From Chloroflexales bacterium ZM16-3 (GTDB taxonomy: Bacteria > Chloroflexota > Chloroflexia > Chloroflexales > Chloroflexaceae): DNA of 64,000 bases. Below are positions 54,501 through 61,256 of the stretch, piece by piece. The stretch lies in contig RYFE02000005.1 of the NCBI GenBank assembly GCA_004138175.2, forward strand, positions 62,001 to 126,000, written 5' to 3'. The notes under the pieces were generated by a model, which did not search any database, was not told the origin of the DNA, and saw only the letters and a program-made list of their open reading frames with translations. Numbering within the stretch: the stretch's first letter is position 1; each line of letters begins with the position of its first letter. The translations under genes were made by a program, and so were the position numbers.

Positions 54501-54603
54501 ACCCGCAGAGGGCCGCGCCACCCTGGCCGAGGCCCGCACCATCGCCGAGAGCGGCGGGCGCACGCGGATCATCGAGCAGATCGAACGTCTGGAGCGGCTG
54601 TAA
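51541..54603 (+). CDS. BTAD/SARP-like regulator with ATPase and TPR domains
   Basis: 1020 aa. The N-terminal winged helix (GPPKILRDSAPVELPRRRSR, LLWPDHERAAAQQLLRTTLH) and BTAD helices run to residue ~235. A linker containing a heptad array (SRLLTPDPRLP, ~239-260) follows. The AAA/STAND ATPase has Walker A GEPGIGKT (~290) and Walker B ALLIDDLQWAD (~400). At least six TPR-like helical pairs fill the C-terminus. This AfsR/MalT-like layout fits a large transcription activator that switches on ligand or ATP binding. The target may be its own neighbourhood; the ligand is unknown. The start appears to be leaderless. Confidence 0.9.
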   Translation: MLSILLLGPPKILRDSAPVELPRRRSRALVYYLAAQPGAVAREQILDLLWPDHERAAAQQLLRTTLHGARKALGPALISGEDQLAIGEDVDVDARRLAAALPSGDIAALEAALGRYRGDLLAGFDLADSEPFEEWLGIERERARLLAARGLARLATLYEARGDYAPALDALARALAFDPLQEDLQRAAMRLHYLAGDRVGAIRRYEDLRDLLDAEMGVPPMAETRAMYDAVVTDSLHLPESGVGGQGPVSRLLTPDPRLPAGMPFTGRSSELEQIRAAADSGKLALIEGEPGIGKTRLAEEFLSRRGGLALVGEARELEQSLPYQPLVAALRGLTSRPSWPALRGRLELDPLWLREAARLLPELHPAPDGLPPADEARLWEALARLLAALARVEPLALLIDDLQWADASTLGLLGYLLRRAAGTPLTLLATSRPADPRSPLAGMIVALLREGRLERLSLRRLSPDDTLALARGLTPIYAQPLAAWLDRNAEGNPYIISELVSHAQGSGLIMEGGTLNLSALSAEPVVPHTVYSLIQGRLMRLSDGARRVLDAAVAVGREFDFEVAARAAALSEAAALDALDELRAERLVRPLEGGRFAFDHSLTMEVAYREVGEPRHRLLHRRVGETLETLHRDRLDAEAGLIASHFAEGGAPERAAAYAIRAGRRAALVAAWAEAAAFYEQALAGTPDPDRPTVLLALGEVLYNAGEIARSAERLREALETARVPADAHAARLALARTILAQGRYAEMIHLVRALVDSPVPSEAISALFLWGTALSLEGADLAGAAERLRAAEALVAEQPAGDDPGPLAQVRFELGSVMAQQGDLPQAIAYYREAVTVADAGAETGSVAADPWRILARNNLAYHLLLLGDRQAANRHIADAMKLAEERGAITLQPYLFSTAGEIALDEGDLDEAERLFTSGMELAERLVIPERIAGLGANLGLVALRREQEPLAIHRLSTALARADSLGTRHLAAQIRVWLAPLLPPAEGRATLAEARTIAESGGRTRIIEQIERLERL
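52257..52320. repeat. Heptad array (GGAGTCN/NGACTCC)n inside the regulator gene
   Basis: Units GGAGTCA, GGAGTCG and GGGGTCA lead to a short GGCCGGTG-type loop, then CGACTCCTGACTCCTGACC units in the opposite orientation. The reading frame is kept across 64 bp and encodes SRLLTPDPRLP in the inter-domain linker. Confidence 0.88.
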
Positions 54604-54609
54604 AAACAC

Positions 54610-54654
54610 TTATTGCTGGGCCTGGGTGGCAAAGCCACCCAGGCCCAGCAATAA
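54610..54654. terminator. Perfect hairpin with AAA triloop after the regulator
   Basis: Its 21-bp arms begin TTATTGCTGGGCCTGG. They close on GGC-AAA-GCC and start 7 bp after the stop. A-rich flanks on both sides would allow termination in either direction. Confidence 0.8.
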
Positions 54655-54760
54655 AAAACACTGTTCACGCCCATGTTCACGCCCCGTTGACGGGCCTCCT
54701 GTACCCTGTGATCACACGAGCGACGCGCTCCCCGCAATCACAGATACAGGAGATATCAAC

Positions 54761-55309
54761 ATGAGCTGGATCATTGACCCTTCCCACTCGCAGGTTGCCT
54801 TCTCGGCCCGCCATATGATGCTGAGCAAGGTGCGCGGCCGCTTCGACCGCTTCGGCGGCGCAGTTGAGTTCAACGAACAGACGCCGGTCAACTCCACGGT
54901 GAACGTCTCGATCGAGGCCGACAGCATCGACACCCGCGACGAAAAGCGCGACGGCCACCTCAAGTCGCCCGACTTCCTCGACGTGGCCAACTTCCCGGCC
55001 ATCTCCTTCGTCAGCAAGAAGATCGAGGTCGTGGACGACACCCACGGCAAGATCATCGGCGACCTGACCATCCGTGGCGTGACCAACGAGGTTGTCCTGG
55101 AGACTGAGTACAACGGCCAGTCAAAGTCGCCGTGGGGCACCACCAGCGCCGGCTTCAGCGCCGAGGCCAAGATCAGCCGCGTGGACTGGGGGCTGACGTG
55201 GAATGTGGCCCTGGAGACGGGCGGCGTGCTGGTTGGCGACGAGATCACGATCAGCATTGAGCTGGAGGTGGTCAAGCAGGTCGAGGAGACGGCCGAGGTT
55301 GCCGCCTAG
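54761..55309 (+). CDS. YceI-family protein
   Basis: 182 aa from the ATG at 54761, with AGGAGATA upstream. It has the beta-barrel signature IDPSHSQVAFSARHMMLSKV, then FLDVANFPAISFVSKKIE and VTNEVVLETEYNGQ. Family proteins bind an isoprenoid or fatty-acyl chain inside the barrel and are often exported. This one has no signal peptide, so it is predicted cytoplasmic. The ligand is not evident. Confidence 0.92.
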   Translation: MSWIIDPSHSQVAFSARHMMLSKVRGRFDRFGGAVEFNEQTPVNSTVNVSIEADSIDTRDEKRDGHLKSPDFLDVANFPAISFVSKKIEVVDDTHGKIIGDLTIRGVTNEVVLETEYNGQSKSPWGTTSAGFSAEAKISRVDWGLTWNVALETGGVLVGDEITISIELEVVKQVEETAEVAA

Positions 55310-55325
55310 CCATCAGGCGGCAACA

Positions 55326-55364
55326 CAAAGCCTCCGGGAGGCGATCGCTCCCCCGGAGGCTTTG
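55326..55364 (+). terminator. Hairpin after the yceI-like gene
   Basis: CAAAGCCTCCGG pairs with CCGGAGGCTTTG around a ~15-base centre, 17 bp after the stop. No strong T-tract follows. Confidence 0.6.
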
Positions 55365-55456
55365 CGGAAAGGAACCCCATGCCACAAACCGTTTACCAAC
55401 CCGTCACGCGTATCAAGCGTTGACGATGTGAAGTGTAGCAGAAAGCCATTACCAAC

Positions 55457-56014
55457 ATGAAGCTTCTGGGCATCTCGGGCAGCCTGCGGGCCGCCTCAAA
55501 TAACACTGGCCTGCTGCGGGCGGCGATTGAACTGGCCCCGGCGGGCGTTGAGATTCTCATCCACGACATTGGCGATATCCCGCTCTACAACGGGGATGAG
55601 AACGGCGGCGAGGGCAAGCAGCCCGTCGGCGTGCTGCGCCTGAAGGAGGCCATCGCCGACTCCGACGCGGTACTGCTCGCCGTGCCCGAGTACAACTACT
55701 CGCTAAGCGGCGTGATGAAAAATATGATCGACTGGGTCTCGGTGCCGCCGCCGAGCACCCCGCTGAACGATAAGCCGGTGGCCCTGATGGGCGCAGGGGG
55801 GATGAGCGGCACCATGCGCGCCCAGTTTCACCTGCGCCAGATCCTCGTCCACAGCAATGCCCTGGTGCTGAACAAGCCCGAGCTGTATGTGTCCCGGGCC
55901 TGGGAGAAGTTCGACAAGCAGGGCAACCTGACCGATGAGGCCACCCGCGATCTGGTGCGGGGGCTGGTCGAGGGCCTTGCCCGCTGGACGAACCGCCTGC
56001 GCGGTGCCGCGTAG
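55457..56014 (+). CDS. NADPH-dependent FMN reductase family protein
   Basis: 185 aa. The flavodoxin-like fold starts MKLLGISGSLRAASNNTGLL, where GSLR-x-S-x-N holds the FMN phosphate. PEYNYSLSGVMKNMIDWVS is the second FMN signature. GAGGMSGTMRAQ follows. The family reduces FMN, azo dyes or quinones with NAD(P)H in the cytoplasm. It stands alone. The nearest upstream gene ends 147 bp before it. Confidence 0.93.
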   Translation: MKLLGISGSLRAASNNTGLLRAAIELAPAGVEILIHDIGDIPLYNGDENGGEGKQPVGVLRLKEAIADSDAVLLAVPEYNYSLSGVMKNMIDWVSVPPPSTPLNDKPVALMGAGGMSGTMRAQFHLRQILVHSNALVLNKPELYVSRAWEKFDKQGNLTDEATRDLVRGLVEGLARWTNRLRGAA

Positions 56015-56073
56015 GGAAGCATGGGCCAGCCCCCGAGACCCCCTGAATCTGTGCCCAGGAGACACATGCTGCA

Positions 56074-56125
56074 CTGATGGTGCTGCGGCGCGGCTACGCC
56101 GCGCCGCAGCACCATCAGTTTTTTT
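56074..56125 (+). terminator. Perfect 21-bp-arm hairpin plus T7
   Basis: CTGATGGTGCTGCGGCGCGG begins the arm and GGC-TAC-GCC is the tip. Seven T residues follow (56119-56125). Confidence 0.88.
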
Positions 56126-56149
56126 GTGGGAGAGCAAAGCTCTCCCACA
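56125..56149. repeat. Hairpin with AAA triloop
   Basis: TGTGGGAGAGC-AAA-GCTCTCCCACA is perfect over 11 bp and directly follows the preceding terminator's T-run. Confidence 0.85.
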
Positions 56150-56377
56150 CCCTCACCGTGCGCAGTGTTTTTGTTAGCAACACTTTCCCTGTGCCCGGCA
56201 GCTGCACTGACACCCGCACCCATACCACCCGCACCTGCGTACGGGCATGACAACGAGCATCGCAAGCACCACCAGACTAAGATTCCAGGGTTCGAAGGGG
56301 CGGAGCCCCTCGCGGGGGTTCAGGGGGCAAGCGCCCCCTGGCGCGGGTCTGGGGCGCGCAGCCCCAGCATGAGTCAA

Positions 56378-57559
56378 TCAGCTACCGGGCAGCAGCGAGA
56401 TCATGATCAGCGTGAAGTTATAGACCCCGTGGACGATCGCGCTGGTGCTGGTGTTGCTGCGCTTGCGCACCACCCCGCAGACCATGCCGACGGCGAAGAC
56501 CACCAGCAGCGCGTCCCAGTTGTACTGGAGCGCGTGCAGGCTCATAAAGAAGAGGTTGGAGACCAGGATTCCCAGGCGCGGCTGGAGCGCCCCGCGCACG
56601 GCCAGCTCCTCGCCGAGCCCGGCGGTGACGCCGATCACCACCGCGCCGATGGGGCTGGAGGCGAAGGAGAGCAGCTCGCCGAAGGTGGCCTCGTCGGTGA
56701 GCGGCCAGCCCATCACCCCCCAGAGCCAGTTGATGCCCATGCTGAGTAGCTGGACAGCGCCGACGAGCAGCAGGGCGATCGCGACGCCTGCCAGCGCCTG
56801 TCGCCAGCTGGGCCGCACCAGCCCGAGGCGCTCCAGCGCCTCGGGCAGCCGCCGACGCGTGCCGTAGCCCACCGCCAGCAGCGCGGCCGGGATCGTCCAC
56901 ACCAGCGAGTAGATCTGGTCGCGCAGCATGCCCGCCGAGTCGCGGCCCTGGGTGGCGGCCCCGGCGCTCATCTGGCTCAACAGGGCCAGCAGGGGCGGCT
57001 GGCCGAGCGCGAGCAGCGGGATGGTACACAGCAGGCCGATGCTGACCACGGCGACCAGGGCGACCGTGTGGACGAAGGAGTCGGGGTCGATCGGGATGGC
57101 GCGGGCGACCAGGCGGCGGGCCTGCGGGAGCAGCAGGGCGGCGCTAGCCAGGATGGCCAGGATGGTGCCGACGGCGATGATGCCGACGCGCAGCAGACCG
57201 CCGTCGGCGATCTGCGGCCGGCTGCCGGGGTTGGCCTGGGCCGCGCCAAGGTCAGCCACCGTGGCGAGTCCGAAGCCGATAGCCATCACCGCCGCCCCGC
57301 CGATCAGCAGGGAGAGCCAGAGGCCGGTGGCGATCCACGCCCAGTTGAAGCGGCTGCCGCCGAGGTAGGCCAGCACCGCCAGCACGGCGAAGGGCAGGGC
57401 GTTCAGGCTGGCAATGGCGATCTGGCCGACCTCGCCGCCGACGGCGATGCCGACGCCGAGCACGACGGCTAGGATGATCGCGCCGATGCCGATCGGTAGG
57501 CGGCTGGGCGACCGCTGTTCGCCGATGGTTGTCAGAGAAGGCGGGGGAAGATCAGACAT
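56378..57559 (-). CDS. CPBP-family intramembrane metalloprotease
   Basis: 393 aa with about nine hydrophobic helices. The CAAX-protease/bacteriocin-processing signature is present: GLGEELAVRGALQ (EE-x3-R), then FMSLHALQ and SAIVHGVYNF, each with a zinc-type His. The enzyme cleaves within the membrane; the substrates in bacteria are mostly unknown. The N-terminal tail (SDLPPPSLTTIGEQRSPSRL) is cytoplasmic. A CAATCTG array lies directly upstream of its start codon. Confidence 0.9.
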   Translation of the reverse strand: MSDLPPPSLTTIGEQRSPSRLPIGIGAIILAVVLGVGIAVGGEVGQIAIASLNALPFAVLAVLAYLGGSRFNWAWIATGLWLSLLIGGAAVMAIGFGLATVADLGAAQANPGSRPQIADGGLLRVGIIAVGTILAILASAALLLPQARRLVARAIPIDPDSFVHTVALVAVVSIGLLCTIPLLALGQPPLLALLSQMSAGAATQGRDSAGMLRDQIYSLVWTIPAALLAVGYGTRRRLPEALERLGLVRPSWRQALAGVAIALLLVGAVQLLSMGINWLWGVMGWPLTDEATFGELLSFASSPIGAVVIGVTAGLGEELAVRGALQPRLGILVSNLFFMSLHALQYNWDALLVVFAVGMVCGVVRKRSNTSTSAIVHGVYNFTLIMISLLPGS

Positions 57560-57580
57560 CTATGGGCGCTCCTTATGTGT

Positions 57581-57650
57581 GATTGCAGATTGTAGATTGT
57601 AGATTTGGCGCTGCAATCTGCAATCTGCAATCTGCAATCTGCAATCTGCA
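57581..57650. repeat. Heptad array (CAATCTG)n with inverted arms
   Basis: The left arm GATTGCAGATTGTAGATTG is 26 bp, the loop is GGCG and the right arm is about five CAATCTG units. It lies 22 bp from the protease start codon, between divergent genes. Confidence 0.93.
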
Positions 57651-57717
57651 CAAAGTGTAGCACGGTGGGCAGGCGGCGGGGCGGCGCATCGCTTGGGATT
57701 GTCCTTGTTACGGGCTG

Positions 57718-57746
57718 TTGACATGTCTTAACCAAAGTGGTATGCT
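57718..57746 (+). promoter_or_regulatory. Sigma-70-type promoter of the SRPBCC gene
   Basis: TTGACA (57718-57723, perfect), a 17-bp spacer and TATGCT (57741-57746). The leader to the ATG is ~92 nt. Confidence 0.75.
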
Positions 57747-57844
57747 GACTTTGCAAATCATTGACAAAAACATTGTGCGTTCTGTGCAATTATGCACAAG
57801 CCTCACGCCGGATGCTGGGGCCAGCCGATGATAGGAGGCACGCC

Positions 57845-58324
57845 ATGATTACAGTTTCTCGCCGCAGCTACATCGAGGCCGCCACACCCGAGGAGATCTT
57901 TGAGTCGCTGTCCGACCCGGAACGGATCGGGCATCTGCTGCCGCGCGTGCAGAAGGTGGAGCTGCGGGACCGCGACATGGATGCCTGCAAGGCCCACCTC
58001 GTCACCCACATGGCGCTGGGCGGCATCTTCGGCACCATCCGCTGCGAGGGCGACCTGACCTGGGTCGAGCCGAGCGAGATCCTATTTAAGGTGCGCACGC
58101 CGGTGTCGGTGGAGACGCGCTGGACGCTGACCTCGGCGGTGAACGGGACAGACCTCCAGGCGACGATGTCGTTGGACCTCGACCCGATGCTCGGGCCGAT
58201 GGCGGCCTTCGTGCCGGTGCAGGCCGTCTCCGATATGCTGGCTAAGGAGCTTGAGTCGGCCCTCAAGGCGATCAGCGCGGGCAACGGTGCCAAAAAGCTG
58301 CGCGAGCGCGCCGTAGCCGCCTAA
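57845..58324 (+). CDS. SRPBCC-family protein
   Basis: 159 aa from the ATG at 57845, with TAGGAGGC upstream. It begins TVSRRSYIEAATPEEIFESL, the usual start of START/polyketide-cyclase-like ligand-binding domains. FKVRTPVSVETRWTLTS and MSLDLDPMLGPM fit later strands. The fold binds a lipid or polyketide in a deep pocket. No catalytic residue is assigned. It has its own promoter and terminator, so it is a single-gene unit. Confidence 0.85.
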   Translation: MITVSRRSYIEAATPEEIFESLSDPERIGHLLPRVQKVELRDRDMDACKAHLVTHMALGGIFGTIRCEGDLTWVEPSEILFKVRTPVSVETRWTLTSAVNGTDLQATMSLDLDPMLGPMAAFVPVQAVSDMLAKELESALKAISAGNGAKKLRERAVAA

Positions 58325-58345
58325 CCCGCTAACTCTGGTATAATC

Positions 58346-58381
58346 GCGGGGCGCTGGACAGTCAGCGCCCCGCTTTTGTTT
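58346..58381 (+). terminator. Intrinsic terminator of the SRPBCC gene
   Basis: GCGGGGCGCTG-GACAGT-CAGCGCCCCGC is followed by TTTTGTTT. Confidence 0.92.
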
Positions 58382-58412
58382 GCCGGGCGGAGCATGCCCC
58401 GCCTACCTCGGT

Positions 58413-59234
58413 ATGATCGACGTTATGCTCATCGGGTTCGGGCTGGTGCTCAGCACCGCGATCGGCGGCCTCGCCCACTGGCGGAAGTCCCTCTCGGTTA
58501 GCGGCTGGATCGGCGCCGTCATCGTCGGCACCCTCACCCTCGGCTTCGGTGGCTGGTCTTGGGGCCTCACCCTGATCATCTTCTTTATCAGCAGCAGCCT
58601 GCTCTCGCACTACAAGGAGCAGATCAAGGAGCGCCGCGCTGCCGAGAAGTTTTCAAAGGGCGGGCAGCGCGACTTCACCCAGACGATGGCCAACGGCGGG
58701 CTGGCCGCGCTCTGCGCCGTGGCCTACGGCTTCGCCGGTCGCCCCACCGTGCTGCTGGCCGCCTTCGCCGGGATCATGGCGACGGTGAATGCCGACACCT
58801 GGGCCACCGAGCTGGGCGTGCTCAGCCCGCACCGGCCGCGCCTGATCACCAGCGGTCGCCCGGTGGAGCCCGGCACCTCTGGCGGCATCACGCTCTTCGG
58901 CAGCAGCGCCGCAGCCCTCGGCGCCGCCCTGATCGGCGTCGTCCTGCTTGTCCTGCTCACGATCGAGGGCTCGCCCGCGCCCCTGTGGGTGCTCGCGGCC
59001 GCCACCATCGGCGGCTTCGGCGGGGCCATGCTCGACAGCCTGCTCGGGGCCACCGTCCAGGCGATCTACGCCTACTCCGACGGGCGTGAGACCGAGCGGC
59101 GCTTCGACCGCAGCGGGAATCCCACCACCTTTGTGCGCGGCCTGCCCTGGCTCAACAACGATATCGTCAACTCAAGCAGCTCGATCGGCGGCGGCATCAT
59201 CGCCATCCTGGTGATGCTCGCCCTCGGCGGATAG
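58413..59234 (+). CDS. DUF92 / TMEM19-family membrane protein
   Basis: 273 aa from the ATG at 58413; an in-frame TTG at 58380 inside the terminator T-run is unlikely. About six hydrophobic helices. The family motifs are WIGAVIVGTLTLGFGGW, KGGQRDFTQTMANGGLAAL, ATVNADTWATELGVLS and GGAMLDSLLGATVQA. Relatives in plants and cyanobacteria phosphorylate phytyl phosphate in prenyl-lipid salvage; the bacterial role is not firmly known. It is convergent with the iron permease gene. Confidence 0.9.
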   Translation: MIDVMLIGFGLVLSTAIGGLAHWRKSLSVSGWIGAVIVGTLTLGFGGWSWGLTLIIFFISSSLLSHYKEQIKERRAAEKFSKGGQRDFTQTMANGGLAALCAVAYGFAGRPTVLLAAFAGIMATVNADTWATELGVLSPHRPRLITSGRPVEPGTSGGITLFGSSAAALGAALIGVVLLVLLTIEGSPAPLWVLAAATIGGFGGAMLDSLLGATVQAIYAYSDGRETERRFDRSGNPTTFVRGLPWLNNDIVNSSSSIGGGIIAILVMLALGG

Positions 59235-59261
59235 GCCAGGGGCCACAGGTTCCCAGAAAAA

Positions 59262-59314
59262 CATAGTGTTGCAAAAAAGGGCCAGCTTAGCTGGCCCTTT
59301 TTTGCAACACTATG
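59262..59314. terminator. Bidirectional terminator, 25-bp perfect arms
   Basis: CATAGTGTTGCAAAAAAGGG begins the arm and AGC-TTA-GCT is the tip. A6 before the stem and T6 after it allow termination from both strands. It lies between convergent DUF92 and FTR1-type genes. Confidence 0.95.
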
Positions 59315-59320
59315 CCGATT

Positions 59321-60796
59321 CTAGGCTGTCTGGCGGGACGTCTCGGGGCGGCGCACCACCTGCTCCAGCAGCACCACAACGAGGGCCACGCCAAGCAGCA
59401 CCAGCTGGGGCATCGTCGTCTGCCAGGTGGGGAAGACCCCGATGGCCGGTAGGTCGGGCAGGAAGGCCGCGCCGCTGGAGGGCAGCACGCGGGCCACCTG
59501 GAGGGCGTGGATGCCGGTACCGATGAACTTGAAGCCCAGGTAGAAGATCAGGCCGCTGGTTACGAGGAAGAAGGGCCGCAGGGGCAGCCGCACGCCCACC
59601 CAGAGCACCAGCACCCCGGCCACCGACAGCACCGCCACGGCGATGCCGATGCCCAGGAACAGGTCGCCCGTGGCGATTGAGGGCGCGATCCCGATGTAGA
59701 ACAGAGCTGTCTCGGCACCCTCGCGGAAGATCGCGAAGAAGGCCAGCATGCCCAGCGAGAGCAGGCTGCCCGTGGCCAGGGCCGCGCTCGTCTGCTCGCG
59801 GATGTACTTCTGCCATGCCCCGGCGTGCGACTTGCTGTGCAGCCAGAAGCTGACGCCGAAGAGCATGGCGGCGGCGATCAGGCCGGAGATGCCCTCGATC
59901 AGCTCGCGGTTGCTGCCGGTGGCCACGCCCCGGAAGATCACCGCGATGATCAGGCCAGCGCCCACGCTGGCGACGATGCCCAGGATGCCGCCGCCCCAGA
60001 TCCAGCCGCGCTTGTCGTGGTTGCCGGTGCGCTCCAGAAAGGCTAGTAGGGCCGCGATCACCAGCAGCGCCTCAAGCCCCTCGCGCAGCAGGATGCTGAA
60101 GGCGTCGAAGACCCCGTAGCGCGCCGGAGCCACCATCGGCTCCAGGTCGGCCCGCAGCTGGCTAATTAGCGCCTGCGCGCCCGTCAGGTCGCCCGCGCTG
60201 ATCGCCGCCGCCGCCGCCGCCATAGCGTTCTCGCTGCTGCGGTACACCTCGGCCGAGCGGGCCTTCACATCGCCCTCCACATCGGGCCATGCCGTGCGGA
60301 ATGCGTCTAGCTCGGCGGCGGCGTGCCCGGCATCCCCGGTGGCCATGGCGCTGCTCACCTCGGTCAGGGTTGGCAGCAGCTGCTCAAGTGTGGCTGGCGC
60401 GGCCTGAGTCGCCGTGGCGGTGGGGGCGCGGCCATCCACAAATGCCTGGTTGGCCTGATCCAGCTCCGCCAGCGCCGCGCTGGCGGCGGCGGCGTCCCCG
60501 GCGACCAGAGCGTCGCGCGCCTCGTCGTAGGCCCGCTCGATGGCGGCGTAGGAGGCGCTCGACTGCTCTCGCACCGCGTCCTCCACCGTCTCCCACCCGG
60601 TGTGGAACGCGGCCAGCGACGTCTGAGCGCCTACCAGGTCGCCAGCCTCGGCCTGGCTCATGGCCAGCCCTACCTGCGCGTTGGCCGCGCGCAGTCCGTC
60701 GGTGGGCGACCCGCCCTGGGCGAAGGTTGCGGTCGGGAGGCTCAGCAGCAGCGCGAGCCCGGCGAGCAGGAGGCCGATCAGAAACCGTCGGGGCAT
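59321..60796 (-). CDS. FTR1-type iron permease with N-terminal extracytoplasmic domain
   Basis: 491 aa from the ATG at 60796, with AAAGGA upstream. Signal peptide residues ~1-27. Two helical, roughly 100-residue extracytoplasmic repeats follow (FHTGWETVEDAVREQSSASY, FRTAWPDVEGDVKARSAEVY) and match each other. About seven membrane helices then hold LLREGLEALL and FAIFREGAETALF; the REGLE-type motif carries the Fe(III)-binding Glu. EfeU/FTR1 permeases import iron, often with an oxidase partner. None is encoded here. A DtxR-like operator overlaps its promoter, so it is probably induced by low iron. Confidence 0.93.
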   Translation of the reverse strand: MPRRFLIGLLLAGLALLLSLPTATFAQGGSPTDGLRAANAQVGLAMSQAEAGDLVGAQTSLAAFHTGWETVEDAVREQSSASYAAIERAYDEARDALVAGDAAAASAALAELDQANQAFVDGRAPTATATQAAPATLEQLLPTLTEVSSAMATGDAGHAAAELDAFRTAWPDVEGDVKARSAEVYRSSENAMAAAAAAISAGDLTGAQALISQLRADLEPMVAPARYGVFDAFSILLREGLEALLVIAALLAFLERTGNHDKRGWIWGGGILGIVASVGAGLIIAVIFRGVATGSNRELIEGISGLIAAAMLFGVSFWLHSKSHAGAWQKYIREQTSAALATGSLLSLGMLAFFAIFREGAETALFYIGIAPSIATGDLFLGIGIAVAVLSVAGVLVLWVGVRLPLRPFFLVTSGLIFYLGFKFIGTGIHALQVARVLPSSGAAFLPDLPAIGVFPTWQTTMPQLVLLGVALVVVLLEQVVRRPETSRQTA

Positions 60797-60837
60797 AGTG
60801 TCATTCCTTTAGGCTGTACAATGTCCCTTTCGATGGT

Positions 60838-60868
60838 TTAGCATAGTCTAAGTTATTTTATTTGTCAA
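60838..60868 (-). promoter_or_regulatory. Promoter and candidate metal-dependent operator of the iron permease
   Basis: On the minus strand TTGACA (60868-60863), 17 bp, then TATGCT (60845-60840). TTAGCATAGTCTAAGTTA (60838-60855) matches 13 of 19 positions of the DtxR/IdeR consensus and covers the -10. The start codon is 42 bp away. Confidence 0.6.
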
Positions 60869-61256
60869 TACTAACCCCATGCCGAGATCCTCGCCGGGGC
60901 GCACCGCATCAGGACGATCAGCGGGTGCCCCATCCACAATTTCCACAGGTTATCCACTACCTATTATTAAGAGGATGTTATTGGACTTCGACAAGGTTCG
61001 TAGCAGCTTGACAGTTCGTGATCGTAGCACCGCCTTCTAGGCGGTCAGGAATCCCGCCACCGGCTGGAAGCCGGTGCTACAAACGGTCAAGTCAGATTGG
61101 CCCTTCTGAAACCATACCTATACCGAAATGCGCTGGATAGAGTGGCGATCTCTTCACACCCGTGTGCGAAATGTTCACCGAGTTGTGGTATTATATACCC
61201 CACGCTCGTGAGTGGATTCACAAAAAAATAGTGTTAAGCGCATATGGGAGATCTCT
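60869..61256. other. Gene-free AT-richer stretch
   Basis: It is the upstream region of two divergent genes. It holds a cluster of TTATCCACT and ATCCACAAT sites (60932-60958) like DnaA boxes, and a widespread GTAGCACCG-type repeat at 61025-61081. No gene is seen. Confidence 0.65.
61025..61081. repeat. GTAGCACCG double-hairpin repeat
   Basis: The ends GTAGCACCG and CGGTGCTAC are inverted. Inside lie two hairpins, ACCGCCTTCTAGGCGGT and CACCGGCTGGAAGCCGGTG. Repeats of the latter type occur in many bacterial genomes. Confidence 0.88.

Larger units (their letters stand above)
56015..56377. other. Gene-free stretch of stacked hairpins
   Basis: It lies between convergent genes. It holds at least five hairpins: 56074-56118, 56125-56149, 56296-56310 (AGGGGC-GGA-GCCCCT), 56321-56340 (CAGGGGGC and its complement) and 56349-56367 (CTGGGGC and its complement). 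No gene is seen. Confidence 0.8.

Noticed and set aside
60797-60880. Fur box upstream of the iron permease
   Set aside because: No 19-bp GATAATGAT-like dyad is present; the DtxR-like site fits better.
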